Shown here: in pieces, positions 10,858 through 20,365 of the stretch
Position numbering within the stretch: the stretch's first letter is position 1
Layout of the letters: each line of letters starts with the position of its first letter
NCBI RefSeq assembly: GCF_000243675.2
Contig: NZ_AHMM02000017.1
Coordinates: forward strand, 62,001-126,000
Direction of reading: 5' to 3'
DNA length: 64,000 bases
Origin: Leptospira inadai serovar Lyme str. 10
Lineage (GTDB): Bacteria > Spirochaetota > Leptospiria > Leptospirales > Leptospiraceae
Made by a program: the position numbers and the translations under genes
The notes under the pieces: model-generated
What the model was told of the DNA's origin: nothing
Database searches by the model: none
Seen by the model: the letters and a program-made list of their open reading frames with translations, nothing else

Positions 10858-11008
10858 ACTACCCTTTCTGGAAGTGAAAAAAACCGCCCAGTCGGACCCG
10901 GTCGTAAGTTCGATGGTTAACCTAAGAGAGAAAATAACCGACCTTGAAACTAAAGCGGACCAATTGGAAAAAAGGATTTCCGGATCGAGATTGGATATCC
11001 GGGTTTAA
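10730..11008 (+). CDS. Small coiled-coil protein overlapping the fliJ 3' end
   Basis: I do not recognise this 92-residue protein. Its ATG is preceded by CGGGAGG at ideal spacing, which favours this start despite a 128-bp overlap with fliJ in another frame. In-frame ATGs at 10808 and 10838 are later alternatives. The C-terminal half (LREKITDLETKADQLEKRI) is a predicted coiled coil with no membrane segment. It ends 5 bp before flbB, so it sits in the spirochete fliJ-flbB interval and is probably co-transcribed with them. A frameshift that splits a longer FliJ is an alternative explanation. Confidence 0.6.
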   Translation: MEFKKLEGIRKYLPTIREASNGPVRKMRDFLSSENFMSALKSELPFLEVKKTAQSDPVVSSMVNLREKITDLETKADQLEKRISGSRLDIRV

Positions 11009-11013
11009 GGATT

Positions 11014-11655
11014 ATGGCAAGCCTCACCGATAAAGCACGAGCTGTTTATCTCGTTTTACTAATACTTTTTCTCTTACTCATAGGTTTTTTTGCGTTCGAT
11101 TATTTCCAGATTATCGATGCGTCCGAATTCTTTCCGTTTCTAAAGAAAGAACCGGGCTTGGTCAATGCCGATGCGGAATCCCCGTCGGAATTGGAAAAAC
11201 TCGAATTCCGAAAGGAGATGGAGAGGCTTGCAAAAGATAGGGATGAGATCCTGCAAAAAGAGGAAGAAATAAAGAAAGAGCGGGAACGTCTGGATGCGGA
11301 ACTGGAAAAAATCGGAGAGTTAAAACGAGGACTCACGACGAAGGAAAAAGAATTAAAGTCCGCCGAAGCCGAAAAAAATAGCAGGGAAAAACTGGTCAAA
11401 GTCCTTGCCGACAAGGTTGCGAATATGCCTCCGGACAACGCGGTTCAAATGCTTACCAACTGGCCGGATAAGGATATCATCGACGTATTCATTCAAATGG
11501 ATAAGGATGCCGAACAAGACGGACGCCAAACGATTACGACTTATTTACTGACTCTGTTTCCGGCGGAACGAAGAGCTACGATTACGAATAAGTGGTTATC
11601 CCGCTCCGATACGATTCGAGCGCCGGAATCTTCACCTGAATCCGAGGAATTGTAA
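11014..11655 (+). CDS. flbB: Periplasmic flagellar collar protein FlbB (MotE-like)
   Basis: FlbB in spirochetes is a base component of the periplasmic collar around the motor and supports stator assembly and filament orientation. The 213-residue protein has one N-terminal membrane helix (about residues 13-33), a long charged coiled coil (about 55-130) and a C-terminal MgtE-N-like helical domain with MPPDNAVQMLTNWPDKDI and the LLTLFPAERRATI segment. Position after fliJ matches the Borrelia gene order. The stop overlaps the next start by one base (TAATG). Confidence 0.82.
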   Translation: MASLTDKARAVYLVLLILFLLLIGFFAFDYFQIIDASEFFPFLKKEPGLVNADAESPSELEKLEFRKEMERLAKDRDEILQKEEEIKKERERLDAELEKIGELKRGLTTKEKELKSAEAEKNSREKLVKVLADKVANMPPDNAVQMLTNWPDKDIIDVFIQMDKDAEQDGRQTITTYLLTLFPAERRATITNKWLSRSDTIRAPESSPESEEL

Positions 11656-12047
11656 TGAACTCTAACAGAAAACCCGTGCGGATATTTTTTATATTCCTGA
11701 TTCTGCTTTTGTGCACCGTTTCCCTGGCTGCGAAAGGAAAAAAGGCAAAATACGTGAGCGGAGAGGACTTAGTCAGAAATCCTTCCAAGGCGGTAGGCGA
11801 AACGGTCCGATTGTCTGGCAATGTTTCCCACGTTCTATACAAAGGAAATTCCGTACGATTCGTACTTCAATTTTCCGGCAAACCGGTCGTGTTAGATTCC
11901 GATGATTCGGGATTAATTAGCCGGGTCAACGTAGGCGCTTACGTGGAAGTATGCGGATTTTATCTAAAAAATAAAAAGTTCGAATTGGACGGTAAGCGTA
12001 CAGATATGCCTTCCATAGTCGTCGAACAACCTTATTGCTCCAACTGA
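11655..12047 (+). CDS. Small secreted protein, possible OB-fold
   Basis: This 130-residue protein has a clear signal peptide (IFFIFLILLLCTVSLAAKG). The mature part, with YVSGEDLVRNPSKAVGETV, then VRLSGNVSHV and GAYVEVCGFYLKNKKF, has the strand pattern of small OB-fold export proteins, but I cannot name a family. Two Cys residues (EVCG and PYCSN) could form a disulfide. It is translationally coupled to flbB by a one-base overlap and is the last gene of the plus-strand flagellar operon, which suggests an envelope or flagellum-related role (inference). Confidence 0.7.
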   Translation: MNSNRKPVRIFFIFLILLLCTVSLAAKGKKAKYVSGEDLVRNPSKAVGETVRLSGNVSHVLYKGNSVRFVLQFSGKPVVLDSDDSGLISRVNVGAYVEVCGFYLKNKKFELDGKRTDMPSIVVEQPYCSN

Positions 12048-12087
12048 GCTTCGATTTTAGGTAGTTGGCAACATTCTGTCTTTTAGT

Positions 12088-13170
12088 TTACTTGGCTCCG
12101 GAAGTTAAAGAGAGAAACTTCTCCACTCGGAACTTTGCATTTTGTCGAATATTCGAATAAAATAAATGATAGTCGACCAGATGATAGGTATCGTCCCTGC
12201 CGATTGCCGGAAATCCTCTACTATCCGGTTCATGAACCCAAAGAATACCTTCGTTGCATTTTGCATCCGCAATCGCCGGTAAAATTCGATCGAAGCTTAT
12301 CGGAAGACTGCCTAAGTTTCGTTCCTTAGTCGCGTATTTTTCATCGTTCGTCCATGTAAGAGGATTTACGCATAAGGAAGCGCGAAAGCGATCCACGAGT
12401 CGATTCGGCGTTTTCCCCCATTTATACGAATTCCAATTGATTACGCATCCCGTAGATTCCGCCGATTCGCAGGCAGGAAGTCCTACTTCTTCGGCACGAA
12501 ACGGAAATCCGATCGCATAGGCTGCAATCAAATTATTCCTATAATCGGAAGATGATATGACTTCCTTCAGAAGTCGGGTAGCGTGTCTCGTCCCCTGGCT
12601 ATGAGAGGCAAGGATCCACGGACGACCTTTATTCAGATTTTTTATATAATGGAGGAACGCTTTTTTGACGTCGGCGTAGGCAAAATCGATAGCCTCCGTT
12701 CCTTGCGGAGTCTCTTCCACAAAAACATAAAACGTCGCCTGTCTATAACGAGGCGCATAGATTTTACAGCAATCGTTAAACGCACTCGCCTGGGATCGAA
12801 TGGGTCCCTTGTCGGTCTTACTATTTAAACCTTCATCCGCAAGATCCGCATTCCAGTATTTGCCGCCTATAATGAGCGTGGTCGGATGTATGAAAAATAC
12901 GTCCGCTTTCGCTTCGGATTGTCGATCCGCAAACCCCGAATTCCTGGGCACATCATCCGCAGGGTCGATTTTATCCGGATGAGAAGCCCAATCTTTCGGA
13001 TCGGAGTAATCCGGAGGAACTAATCGATTACTCATTTCGATAGTTTCTTTAGGTTTAAGTAAGAATAAGCAGGAAATTCCGCAGAACAAAACGGGCACCA
13101 AAAGGAATGAAAGAAATCGACGAAGTTTAGAATACCGGAAAACGGCCTGTAACTTTCCTAGAAATTTCAT
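12088..13170 (-). CDS. DUF3089 family alpha/beta hydrolase, membrane-anchored
   Basis: The N-terminus has one hydrophobic segment (about residues 18-40, FLSFLLVPVLFCGISCLFLL) that is a signal anchor or atypical lipoprotein signal. The mature domain is a DUF3089 alpha/beta hydrolase: KADVFFIHPTTLI, CCKIYAPRYRQATFY, the nucleophile elbow in LASHSQGTRHATRLL and a late WVHEPDSRGFPA. The serine nucleophile is intact; the substrate is unknown. It converges with the plus-strand flagellar operon across 40 bp and stands upstream of gmk on the same strand, separated by 77 bp. Confidence 0.83.
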   Translation of the reverse strand: MKFLGKLQAVFRYSKLRRFLSFLLVPVLFCGISCLFLLKPKETIEMSNRLVPPDYSDPKDWASHPDKIDPADDVPRNSGFADRQSEAKADVFFIHPTTLIIGGKYWNADLADEGLNSKTDKGPIRSQASAFNDCCKIYAPRYRQATFYVFVEETPQGTEAIDFAYADVKKAFLHYIKNLNKGRPWILASHSQGTRHATRLLKEVISSSDYRNNLIAAYAIGFPFRAEEVGLPACESAESTGCVINWNSYKWGKTPNRLVDRFRASLCVNPLTWTNDEKYATKERNLGSLPISFDRILPAIADAKCNEGILWVHEPDSRGFPAIGRDDTYHLVDYHLFYSNIRQNAKFRVEKFLSLTSGAK

Positions 13171-13247
13171 TCGCCAAAGCTACCCTGACTCCGATTTTCG
13201 GTCAAGTTCCGGAAAAGGGAAAAAGCTCCCGCGGAAAATTCGCTTCG

Positions 13248-13811
13248 TCAAGGCTTCGATCCGGAAAAAAGGATATGTTCCAACTTCGCGACGGTCTTTT
13301 CCAAATCGTCATTAACGATAATGTATTGAAATTCGTTTTTTCTCGCCAATTCCAATTTGCCGTTTCGAATTCGCTTAGCGATACTCTCTTCCGAATCTGT
13401 TCCGCGTCCTCTAAGTCTTTTTTCCCATTCGTCTTCGCTCGGAGGAAGAATAAAAATAGTAACGGCGATGTCTTTCAACTTTTCCTTAACGAGCGCCGCT
13501 CCCTGCACATCAAGATCCATGATAACGGAGCGATCTTCCGACAAACATTCTTCGATATACTTTCGAGGCGTTCCGTAATAAAAATCATGGACTCGGGCCC
13601 ATTCTAGAAATTCACCCTCTTGAATTCCCCGTTCGAACGACTCGTTGGTCAAAAAGAAGTAAGTGACGCCTTCCCGATCTCCGGGACGCGGAGGCCGAGT
13701 CGTACATGAAATGGAAAAAGCGATCTCAGGATGCTTTTCGCGAATTCGATCGATCAGAGTGGATTTACCTCCGCCCGCTACGGAGGAAAGAACAAATAAC
13801 TTCGCCGACAA
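13248..13811 (-). CDS. gmk: Guanylate kinase
   Basis: This enzyme phosphorylates GMP to GDP. It is 187 residues, the usual length. The GMP-binding signature is clear: [21 protein letters not shown], then [12 protein letters not shown] and the [12 protein letters not shown] strand. The P-loop reads [10 protein letters not shown]; in the common form (SGPSGxGKST) the second residue is Gly, here it is Ser10. Lys16 and Ser17 are kept. The gene follows remA by 2 bp, and the remA-gmk pair is a widespread arrangement. It is the last gene of the long minus-strand cluster. Confidence 0.95.
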   Translation of the reverse strand: MSAKLFVLSSVAGGGKSTLIDRIREKHPEIAFSISCTTRPPRPGDREGVTYFFLTNESFERGIQEGEFLEWARVHDFYYGTPRKYIEECLSEDRSVIMDLDVQGAALVKEKLKDIAVTIFILPPSEDEWEKRLRGRGTDSEESIAKRIRNGKLELARKNEFQYIIVNDDLEKTVAKLEHILFSGSKP

Positions 13812-13813
13812 TT

Positions 13814-14095
13814 TCAGTCTTTTTCTTCCTCTTCCTCGGCGATCGAATTATCCCTGCTTTCGATTCTGCGAGTCAAGGCTTCCACTCTAAGGTTTGAAAG
13901 AACCAAATGGTTCGAGTCTGTGATTATAATGGACCGAGTCTTCTTTCCCTGGGTAGCGTCTATTAAACTATTATTACTTTTGGCTTCGTTTCGAATCCGT
14001 TTCGCGGACGCGGAGTCGGAATGAATAATGCCGACGATCTTCGAGACCATCACAATATTCCCGAAACCAACGTTCAGGACGCTGAATTGAGACAT
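13814..14095 (-). CDS. RemA-like DUF370 family protein
   Basis: This 93-residue DUF370 protein is related to Bacillus RemA, a DNA-binding regulator of matrix genes. The family features [31 protein letters not shown] and [17 protein letters not shown] are visible. The C-terminus carries an acidic tail (EEEEEKD). It lies between a 404-residue coiled-coil gene and gmk with 0-2 bp spacing. Its regulatory targets in spirochetes are not known to me. Confidence 0.88.
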   Translation of the reverse strand: MSQFSVLNVGFGNIVMVSKIVGIIHSDSASAKRIRNEAKSNNSLIDATQGKKTRSIIITDSNHLVLSNLRVEALTRRIESRDNSIAEEEEEKD

Positions 14096-15310
14096 CTAAA
14101 CCCTCCGGTTTCTTTCAAGTCTGAATCGTTCAATTATATCCACCTCGCCGGTAGCCAGATCCAGCGCTTCCGAAATATCCGCATGAGAGTACCCTTTTTT
14201 CAAGAGGAAAACTACTTTCTCTATCTTCGTCGTTTCGCCGGGTAAATCCTTTAAGATCGCTTCCGGAGAAATTTTTGCGATATCGGGTTTTTGCGGTTCT
14301 CGGCCGGAAATTTTCCTCTCTAAGAGTTTTCCGAAATCCTGCTCAACGGGAATCTTGTTATTTCGAATTTTCACGTTGGAAGGAGTTCCCGCATCCATCG
14401 ATCCGAATCCGGTTTTATAACCGGATTGGAATTTTAAACTTCCCGTTCCTCCTAACTCCGACGGAAGTGAGCTCCCTTCTTTAAAAGGATCTCCGTCCAA
14501 AGAAATATCGAACGTCGAACTAGGATTGTAAATCGGTTGAGTGGGTCGAGTCGGAGACGGAGACGCCAATAGTTCTTCCGGATCCTTCCAGCCTAGAGCA
14601 TCCTTGATTTTTTTCCCGAAATTTTTGAGAGTTCCGATCGTTCCGGAATCCTGATCCGAGAGAGCACCAGTCCCGAGGTTTTCGAGTCTAGTAGTCTTGG
14701 TCCCGGGCTTTTTGTCGGAAGTCGCGGGAACTTCTTCCGGAAGATTTTGTTTATACAAGTGTCCGACACCCGTTCCGGCTTTGGAAGTCAATACGCTACG
14801 CTTCTCTTCCAAAGGATCCTGAGATTTTTTTAATTCTTTCTGTTTCTCGCGAATCAAAGTGAGGTATTCGTCCCTAAACGCGGCCTCTGCGGATTTCGGG
14901 ATCTCTTCCCAGTCGACTTTATTCGAAGAGGAAACGATTTCTTCCGAATGAATTTCCGGTTCCGGCTCGCTTTCAAATTCCGTACTAGCGCCCGCCTTCT
15001 CTACCGGATCGATAGTAACCTTTTCCACGACTCGATTCGGCAATTCTTCGACCTTTCTAAGAATGGATCGTAACGTTTCTTCCAGGGAATCCGTCTTTTG
15101 AACTAGAATCTTATATGCCTGAACTTTGGAATTCAAGAGTTCGATATGATTTTCGGCTTCGGTTTGAATTTCGTCTACGAGAGTCCGGACTTCTTCGTTG
15201 ATGCGACGAATCATATGAGTACGAATCCGCTTCGTGACTTGAGCGGTGATCCCGATGTATAAACCTACACCCAGAACTATGTTTAAAAAAAATACGGCAA
15301 AGAGTTCCAT
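14096..15310 (-). CDS. Membrane-anchored coiled-coil protein with C-terminal HTH-like segment
   Basis: I do not recognise a named family. A single N-terminal membrane helix (FAVFFLNIVLGVGLYIGITA) is followed by a coiled coil (about residues 30-95), a long low-complexity polar linker rich in Ser, Glu and Pro, and a C-terminal helical segment (about 345-400: KIEKVVFLLKKGYSHADISE, then LATGEVDIIERFRL). That segment resembles the small helix-turn-helix tails of DUF2802/DUF6115-type proteins found next to flagellar genes. It abuts remA directly. It could be a cytoplasmic-facing scaffold or regulator (inference). Confidence 0.75.
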   Translation of the reverse strand: MELFAVFFLNIVLGVGLYIGITAQVTKRIRTHMIRRINEEVRTLVDEIQTEAENHIELLNSKVQAYKILVQKTDSLEETLRSILRKVEELPNRVVEKVTIDPVEKAGASTEFESEPEPEIHSEEIVSSSNKVDWEEIPKSAEAAFRDEYLTLIREKQKELKKSQDPLEEKRSVLTSKAGTGVGHLYKQNLPEEVPATSDKKPGTKTTRLENLGTGALSDQDSGTIGTLKNFGKKIKDALGWKDPEELLASPSPTRPTQPIYNPSSTFDISLDGDPFKEGSSLPSELGGTGSLKFQSGYKTGFGSMDAGTPSNVKIRNNKIPVEQDFGKLLERKISGREPQKPDIAKISPEAILKDLPGETTKIEKVVFLLKKGYSHADISEALDLATGEVDIIERFRLERNRRV

Positions 15311-15379
15311 CTTTCCAACCTCGGGAGAGGGTTTCCAACAACATTCCTCCGAGCGGATTTTTAGATGATCGCGTTTTTC

Positions 15380-15745
15380 CTAGGCTATCATATCCAATGA
15401 TGAGCGGGAAGCGGTTTTGTATTCTATCTTTCTTCCGGACTTATCATAGGAGACGATTTTGTCCTTGCCGCCTTCGGGACGAGGTCCCTTAAACGAACGA
15501 ATTTCCTTTTCGATCTCGCCGATCTTTTGAGTGTACGCCGTTCTCAATCTTTCTCTATACTCGGGAGAAAGCGAAAACGTTTCCGCATACATCTGCACCG
15601 CATATTTTTTATCGATATTGTACTCCCGTACCGCCTTTTCGTTTTGGGCGATTACGTTTGTCAGAGTGTGCGGATGCTCCACCATGGTCCGACGAAGGAT
15701 GTCAGTAGCGGCGCCATATCCTAGCAAGGGCTCATTTAGCCTCAT
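15380..15745 (-). CDS. Conserved-looking small protein of unknown function
   Basis: This is a 121-residue soluble protein with no signal peptide or membrane segment, not recognised. The middle (about residues 25-85) is helical with alternating charged residues. It begins 6 bp downstream of the fapA stop and so is probably co-transcribed with fapA and fliA. Tight spacing and the flagellar context support a real gene. Nothing in the sequence indicates an enzyme. Confidence 0.65.
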   Translation of the reverse strand: MRLNEPLLGYGAATDILRRTMVEHPHTLTNVIAQNEKAVREYNIDKKYAVQMYAETFSLSPEYRERLRTAYTQKIGEIEKEIRSFKGPRPEGGKDKIVSYDKSGRKIEYKTASRSSLDMIA

Positions 15746-15751
15746 GGCTTC

Positions 15752-17737
15752 TTATTTTACCCGACTTCGATTTTTTCTCCAGTCTTTTTTCTCGGGTTCC
15801 GGGTCTTGGTATGGAACTTGCCTAATTGCGCCGTTTTCCTCGACGAAAGTCTTATGTTTGATTTCGTTTCGAGTCTTAAAGTCGGAATTACGAATTTTGA
15901 TGGTTACGCCGCCGTATAAAGTCTTTTCAATACAAATCTTACCATTGGCGGCCTTATCTTCCATATAGTTTTGAAGGTTCTGGATCTCGTTTTCATATTC
16001 TCGAACTCTAGTTTCCAGTTTCTCGACTGCTTTAGCCGTCTTGGCCAATTGCTGTTCATGGTCCTGAGTAAACGAGGCCGGGTCGCTTTCTTTCCGCGCT
16101 TTCAAGGTCTTAAGACTTTTTGTAAGTTGCTCGAATTTGCCCCGGTTTTCCGTCAGCTTTTCCTCGTAGTCGGCGATCTGTTTCAAGACTTTCGGATCGG
16201 TTCCTACCACGAGTTCCGTAGGCGGATTGGCGGAAGAGCCGATTACTTTCGCGGCGATCATTTCCGCAGCTCGAATCGTTCCTCCTACAATTTGCCCCCG
16301 TTTCCCGTTCGAAACTACTTTGCCGCCGGCACTAATAAAACAGTGCAGAATCCCTTCCTGTACGATTACGTCTTTCTCCGTAATAACGGTTGCGTTCTGT
16401 ATAAACTTAGCGATCACGTTTCCGCCGGTGGATTCGATGCGAGCCTCGTCACGTCCGGAAACCCCTTGCCTAATAATGATATCCCCGTCGGCTTCTACAT
16501 TCGCTTTTTGTACGGTTCCATAGATCTCGATGTTCCCCGCGGCTTTGACCGAATAATTATCTTCCACATTGCCGGTAATAATAACCGAGCCCAGGAAAGT
16601 AACGTTTCCGGTTTTAATTCCCACGTCACCGTTTACCCGGTATACCGTCTCCACGGAGAGGCGACCGGCGGCGTAGACCACTTGTCCGTTCACTTCCGCA
16701 GTAAGCTTGGTTCTATCTTCGGAAAGTATAGTTCCCTTTCCTTGCTTCAGCTCGGTATCCAATCCGTCTTTGGCTGGTAGGAGTTCATTAAATAGAGTGC
16801 GACCATATTTCCCTTTTTCTGCAGGAACCTTTTCCGCCAGCAACTGGCCGACTACGACGTTCTCGATGAGGTCCATATCCTTATAGTCGACGCGGCCGGA
16901 TTCGTCCTCGCGGAATACGACGTTCTTCTGAGTGCGAACACGATAGATGATCGTGGCATTTTTTCCGTTGATAGGCAGATCGCCTTCCGCAGCCGTAAAG
17001 GCTTGGTTATAGAATTCTTCCTCGAGACGACGTTGGATCTCATCTTCCTTGATGCCGTATTTAACGCCTGCATTTTTGAGATAGTTGACCACGTCACGAA
17101 CCTCTAAATCTCGGCCACCGGGCTTGGGTGGAATTAAGGTTACTTTCGCCTTCATCCGATCCATAGCCACGTCCAAGATCAGCTTAGCCTCCATTCCCGG
17201 ACGAGCTTTCATGTTGGAGATATAGGTCGGTTCTCCATTAGCTTCCTTTACCAACTTCCGGATCTGACCGTCATCAACCTGATCGATACCTCTAACGGAT
17301 AATTTTTTAGAGACTTCCGAAAGTTCGACGGCCCTACCTTCTCCCGAGGGAGGAAAGACGGTCAGATAAACTCCATTGCGGAGTATTTGCACTAAAATAT
17401 GGCCGTCCCTATCTTTCGGCTGTAGGAACTCCTTAAGATCCTTGGAGACTAATTTACCGGATCCGCCCGTAAGCTTTTGATCCAACTCGGAAAGTTCGTC
17501 CAGAAAATTGTCTTCCGGAATGATGGAGGCCCGGATATGCCAAGGTTCGGAGCCGAAGAGCTTCTTTTTCCCGCGCTTTAATACGATATAATCGATCTCG
17601 TGGTTTTTTTTCCGAAGGTGAGAAGCCGCAAGTTGAACACATTTTTCTAATGTTTCGGCAATAACTTCCACCTGCTCCTTTTGGAGCCGATCTAATTCCT
17701 TGGATTGGTCTTTTAAGAAAGAAGTTAAGGATGACAT
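15752..17737 (-). CDS. fapA: FapA (DUF342) family protein
   Basis: FapA-type polymer-forming proteins are linked to flagellar assembly and polar localisation. The 661-residue protein has an N-terminal region including a Jag/KH-like motif, then a repeated right-handed beta-helix of short Gly/Val/Ile strands at about residues 370-520 ([60 protein letters not shown]). A coiled coil follows (about 540-605), and the C-terminus is basic. It lies 146 bp after the sigma-28 gene. The N-terminal part is somewhat longer than in many homologues. Confidence 0.88.
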   Translation of the reverse strand: MSSLTSFLKDQSKELDRLQKEQVEVIAETLEKCVQLAASHLRKKNHEIDYIVLKRGKKKLFGSEPWHIRASIIPEDNFLDELSELDQKLTGGSGKLVSKDLKEFLQPKDRDGHILVQILRNGVYLTVFPPSGEGRAVELSEVSKKLSVRGIDQVDDGQIRKLVKEANGEPTYISNMKARPGMEAKLILDVAMDRMKAKVTLIPPKPGGRDLEVRDVVNYLKNAGVKYGIKEDEIQRRLEEEFYNQAFTAAEGDLPINGKNATIIYRVRTQKNVVFREDESGRVDYKDMDLIENVVVGQLLAEKVPAEKGKYGRTLFNELLPAKDGLDTELKQGKGTILSEDRTKLTAEVNGQVVYAAGRLSVETVYRVNGDVGIKTGNVTFLGSVIITGNVEDNYSVKAAGNIEIYGTVQKANVEADGDIIIRQGVSGRDEARIESTGGNVIAKFIQNATVITEKDVIVQEGILHCFISAGGKVVSNGKRGQIVGGTIRAAEMIAAKVIGSSANPPTELVVGTDPKVLKQIADYEEKLTENRGKFEQLTKSLKTLKARKESDPASFTQDHEQQLAKTAKAVEKLETRVREYENEIQNLQNYMEDKAANGKICIEKTLYGGVTIKIRNSDFKTRNEIKHKTFVEENGAIRQVPYQDPEPEKKDWRKNRSRVK

Positions 17738-17883
17738 ATCATTTTACCCGGAAACGTCGGCCGGCTTCGCGTCGAGCCTGGACCTTTTGCTATCATTCCG
17801 CGATCCCCTCCAAGCGTTAGACCCTTATTCCGCGAGCAATCCTAGCTATTTTTCGCTCGCATCGCCGAAGATAGAGGGAGAAT

Positions 17884-18684
17884 TTACTTCTTAGTTATGA
17901 CCGATTTCACTTTTCCCAGTTTACTTCTGAGTCTTGCGACCGCGCGAGTATGCAACTGCGAAATTCTTGATTCGGTAACTTCCAGGACTTCTCCGATCTC
18001 TTTCAATGTTAGATCTTCGTAATAGTAAAGAACGATGACTTTCTTTTCCTTATCGGGAAGAGTTTTGATGGCTTCGACGATTACGTTCTTGATTTCTTCC
18101 TTTTCGATAATCGTATCCGGATTCATGTTCATCGGAGATTCCAAAGTTTCCATAAAGGAAACTTCGTCGTTCTCATCGCCGAGAAACCATATATCGTTAA
18201 GCGAAACCAGGGAGGTACCGCTGATTTTCGTTAAAAGAGTATTAAACTCTTCTACGGAAATACCCATTTCCTTGGCAATGGCCTCATCTTCGACATGAGC
18301 ACCCTCTTTATTTTCCAACATCCCGATGATCTGCTCGAGCTGTTTCGCCTTCTGGCGAATCGAACGAGGAATCCAGTCGATGGAACGCAACTCGTCAAAG
18401 ATAGAGCCGCGTATCCGAGTCATTGCATAGGTTTTGAATTTAATCTGCCGATCGGGATCGAACTTCTCGATTGCATCCAGAAGTCCGAAGACTCCATAGG
18501 AAACCAAATCGTCGAACTCGACGTTCTGAGGCATCCCGATCGCGATGCGACCCGCAACGTGCTTGACCAAGGGGGAATATTTTTCTACGAGATAACTGCG
18601 TATGTTCTGGTCTTTGGTGTCCCGATAGGACTTCCACAGTTCCGTCTCATCCGTATTATTATATTTATCAAAAAGTTTGGACAT
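17884..18684 (-). CDS. fliA: RNA polymerase sigma-28 factor FliA/WhiG
   Basis: This sigma factor directs transcription of late flagellar and chemotaxis genes. The 266-residue protein has regions 2-4 in order: region 2 ([17 protein letters not shown], then [20 protein letters not shown] and [19 protein letters not shown]), the family signature [15 protein letters not shown], region 3, and region 4 HTH ([20 protein letters not shown]). It sits among fapA, flhG and flhF. A cognate FlgM was not found in the window. Confidence 0.95.
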   Translation of the reverse strand: MSKLFDKYNNTDETELWKSYRDTKDQNIRSYLVEKYSPLVKHVAGRIAIGMPQNVEFDDLVSYGVFGLLDAIEKFDPDRQIKFKTYAMTRIRGSIFDELRSIDWIPRSIRQKAKQLEQIIGMLENKEGAHVEDEAIAKEMGISVEEFNTLLTKISGTSLVSLNDIWFLGDENDEVSFMETLESPMNMNPDTIIEKEEIKNVIVEAIKTLPDKEKKVIVLYYYEDLTLKEIGEVLEVTESRISQLHTRAVARLRSKLGKVKSVITKK

Positions 18685-18932
18685 AACATCGGACTGGGAA
18701 GGTCCTTCGTTTAAGAGTGTCGTGGACCAAACCGATTTGCAATAGCATTTTTTGTCGCAAAAAAGGGGAAATCAAGCAGTTTTTTGTCTCATTAGTAAAT
18801 GAGAACCGATTAGACGGAAAATATGCGACCTTAGGATAAAATGCGTCCGAGTTTCGTGTAAAAAAGAAGAATCAGAAAAAAGTCGGAGGAAAATCCTTGG
18901 TGCTTATCCTTAAAAAGCTGCGTTCGGCAATC

Positions 18933-19421
18933 TTATTTTTCCGAACTACCGTCGTCCTTTGCAAGCATGGTTCGAATCGCTTCGGCCATAAGCTTCGGTT
19001 CATTTTTAATGGCGATATTTTCGACCATGATATGATCTCCGAATTTATCCGCTTTTTTACGGGGAATTCCTGCAGCGGTAGCCCGAATTTCATCCGGACT
19101 GGCTGGGGAATCGAAGTTTATCCCGGACATGTCGCTGTCGATTCTCTCTCCATAAAGTCCGGAATGTCCTCCTTCTCTGGCACCCCCGCTTTCGGCGGAC
19201 ACGTACGAGCCTCCGAGGTTCCGCAATAGCTCCAAAAACTCCGGAACTTTCATCTCAAGAACCGTATATACGCCAAACCCGAAGACGGCCATTCCGACCG
19301 TAGAAAGAAATGTGATGAAAAGGATATGACCGACGTAATTTCCCGCCAAGAATCCGCAAATTGCGCTGATCACTAAGCCCAAAAACGCAAAAAGAATTAG
19401 AAAGCCGATCTGAAGGTTCAA
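18933..19421 (-). CDS. Membrane protein between flhG and fliA, unknown function
   Basis: This 162-residue protein has two N-terminal membrane helices (about residues 5-25 and 30-53), a polar Gly/Ser-rich linker and a charged C-terminal helix ([20 protein letters not shown], then [10 protein letters not shown]). Its start overlaps the flhG stop by 4 bp, so translation is coupled. I do not recognise it. The position between flhG and fliA makes a role in flagellar number control or sigma-28 regulation possible (inference). Confidence 0.75.
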   Translation of the reverse strand: MNLQIGFLILFAFLGLVISAICGFLAGNYVGHILFITFLSTVGMAVFGFGVYTVLEMKVPEFLELLRNLGGSYVSAESGGAREGGHSGLYGERIDSDMSGINFDSPASPDEIRATAAGIPRKKADKFGDHIMVENIAIKNEPKLMAEAIRTMLAKDDGSSEK

Positions 19422-20326
19422 TTGTCGTCTAAGCTTTGCTGCTTCTCACGGACATCCACGAAATTGAAGAATTTCTTAAAGAAACCGCCGATTCCGGAAT
19501 CTTCCTGCGAATCCATTTCTTGATTCAGTAGGGAATAAGTGATCCGATTGAGGCAGGCAGCCGCCTTGCTTTTTGGTGAATGAATGATATACGGTTTTTG
19601 TTCCCGGATACTTTTCTCAACTTCATCATCTTGAAAGATAAAACCTAGATTTTCAACCCTGACTTCCAGGAATTGACCCGAGATATCGATGACCCGATCG
19701 GCCACCTTCTTCCCTTCGATCGCGGAGCGAACTCGATTTACGACCATTTTCAGGTTTTTGTCGCGACTCTGAGAAACGATCGCCTTAATCAAGCCGTAAG
19801 AATCGGTGATTGCGGTCGGCTCCGGAGTAGTCACCACGATGACGTCGTCCGCTGGCAGAGTTAATCCGATTACGTTGGAACTAATTCCGGCTCCGGTATC
19901 GATGATCATATAATCATAGGATTCCAGATCGGCAAAACCTTTGATTAAGTTATTCCTTTGCGTATCGTTCAGGTTCGCGAGTTGAGAGTAACCGCTCGCA
20001 CCCGCAATGATATCCACGCCTTCCGGGGCTTGGATGATGATATCTTTTAAACTCTTATGTCCCTTAACAACGTGGTATAAATTGTATTTGGGAATAATCC
20101 CCAAAATAACGTTCACGTTTGCGAGACCCAGGTCCCCGTCGAAAACCAAAACTCTCTGTCCAGCCTTAGCCATCGAAATAGCGAGATTCACGGAAATCGT
20201 GCTTTTTCCGACCCCGCCTTTTCCCGAAGCTATTGCAATAATTTTGGTCATAGGTTTGGTTGAAGAAACGAGTTTAAGACTCGTATTACCCTCGGTTAAT
20301 TTCCGTAGTTGGGTCGCTTGGTCCAT
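19418..20326 (-). CDS. flhG: MinD-like ATPase FlhG (FleN/YlxH)
   Basis: FlhG is a membrane-associating ParA/MinD-type ATPase that limits flagellar number together with FlhF. The deviant Walker A motif is [18 protein letters not shown] and the Walker B-like strand is [18 protein letters not shown] following [14 protein letters not shown] and [18 protein letters not shown] match the family. The N-terminus carries a short DQATQLRKL segment like the DQAxxLR activation helix of FlhG, which stimulates FlhF GTPase. It lies 39 bp after flhF. Confidence 0.94.
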   Translation of the reverse strand: MDQATQLRKLTEGNTSLKLVSSTKPMTKIIAIASGKGGVGKSTISVNLAISMAKAGQRVLVFDGDLGLANVNVILGIIPKYNLYHVVKGHKSLKDIIIQAPEGVDIIAGASGYSQLANLNDTQRNNLIKGFADLESYDYMIIDTGAGISSNVIGLTLPADDVIVVTTPEPTAITDSYGLIKAIVSQSRDKNLKMVVNRVRSAIEGKKVADRVIDISGQFLEVRVENLGFIFQDDEVEKSIREQKPYIIHSPKSKAAACLNRITYSLLNQEMDSQEDSGIGGFFKKFFNFVDVREKQQSLDDN

Positions 20327-20365
20327 CCTAACCTCTTCTTCGAACGTTCTTCCCGCTGGATCGAT

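Noticed and set aside
15971..16780. Long open frame (269 codons) on the plus strand opposite fapA
   Set aside because: It lies wholly inside fapA, has no family features, and is explained by the codon bias of the opposite strand.
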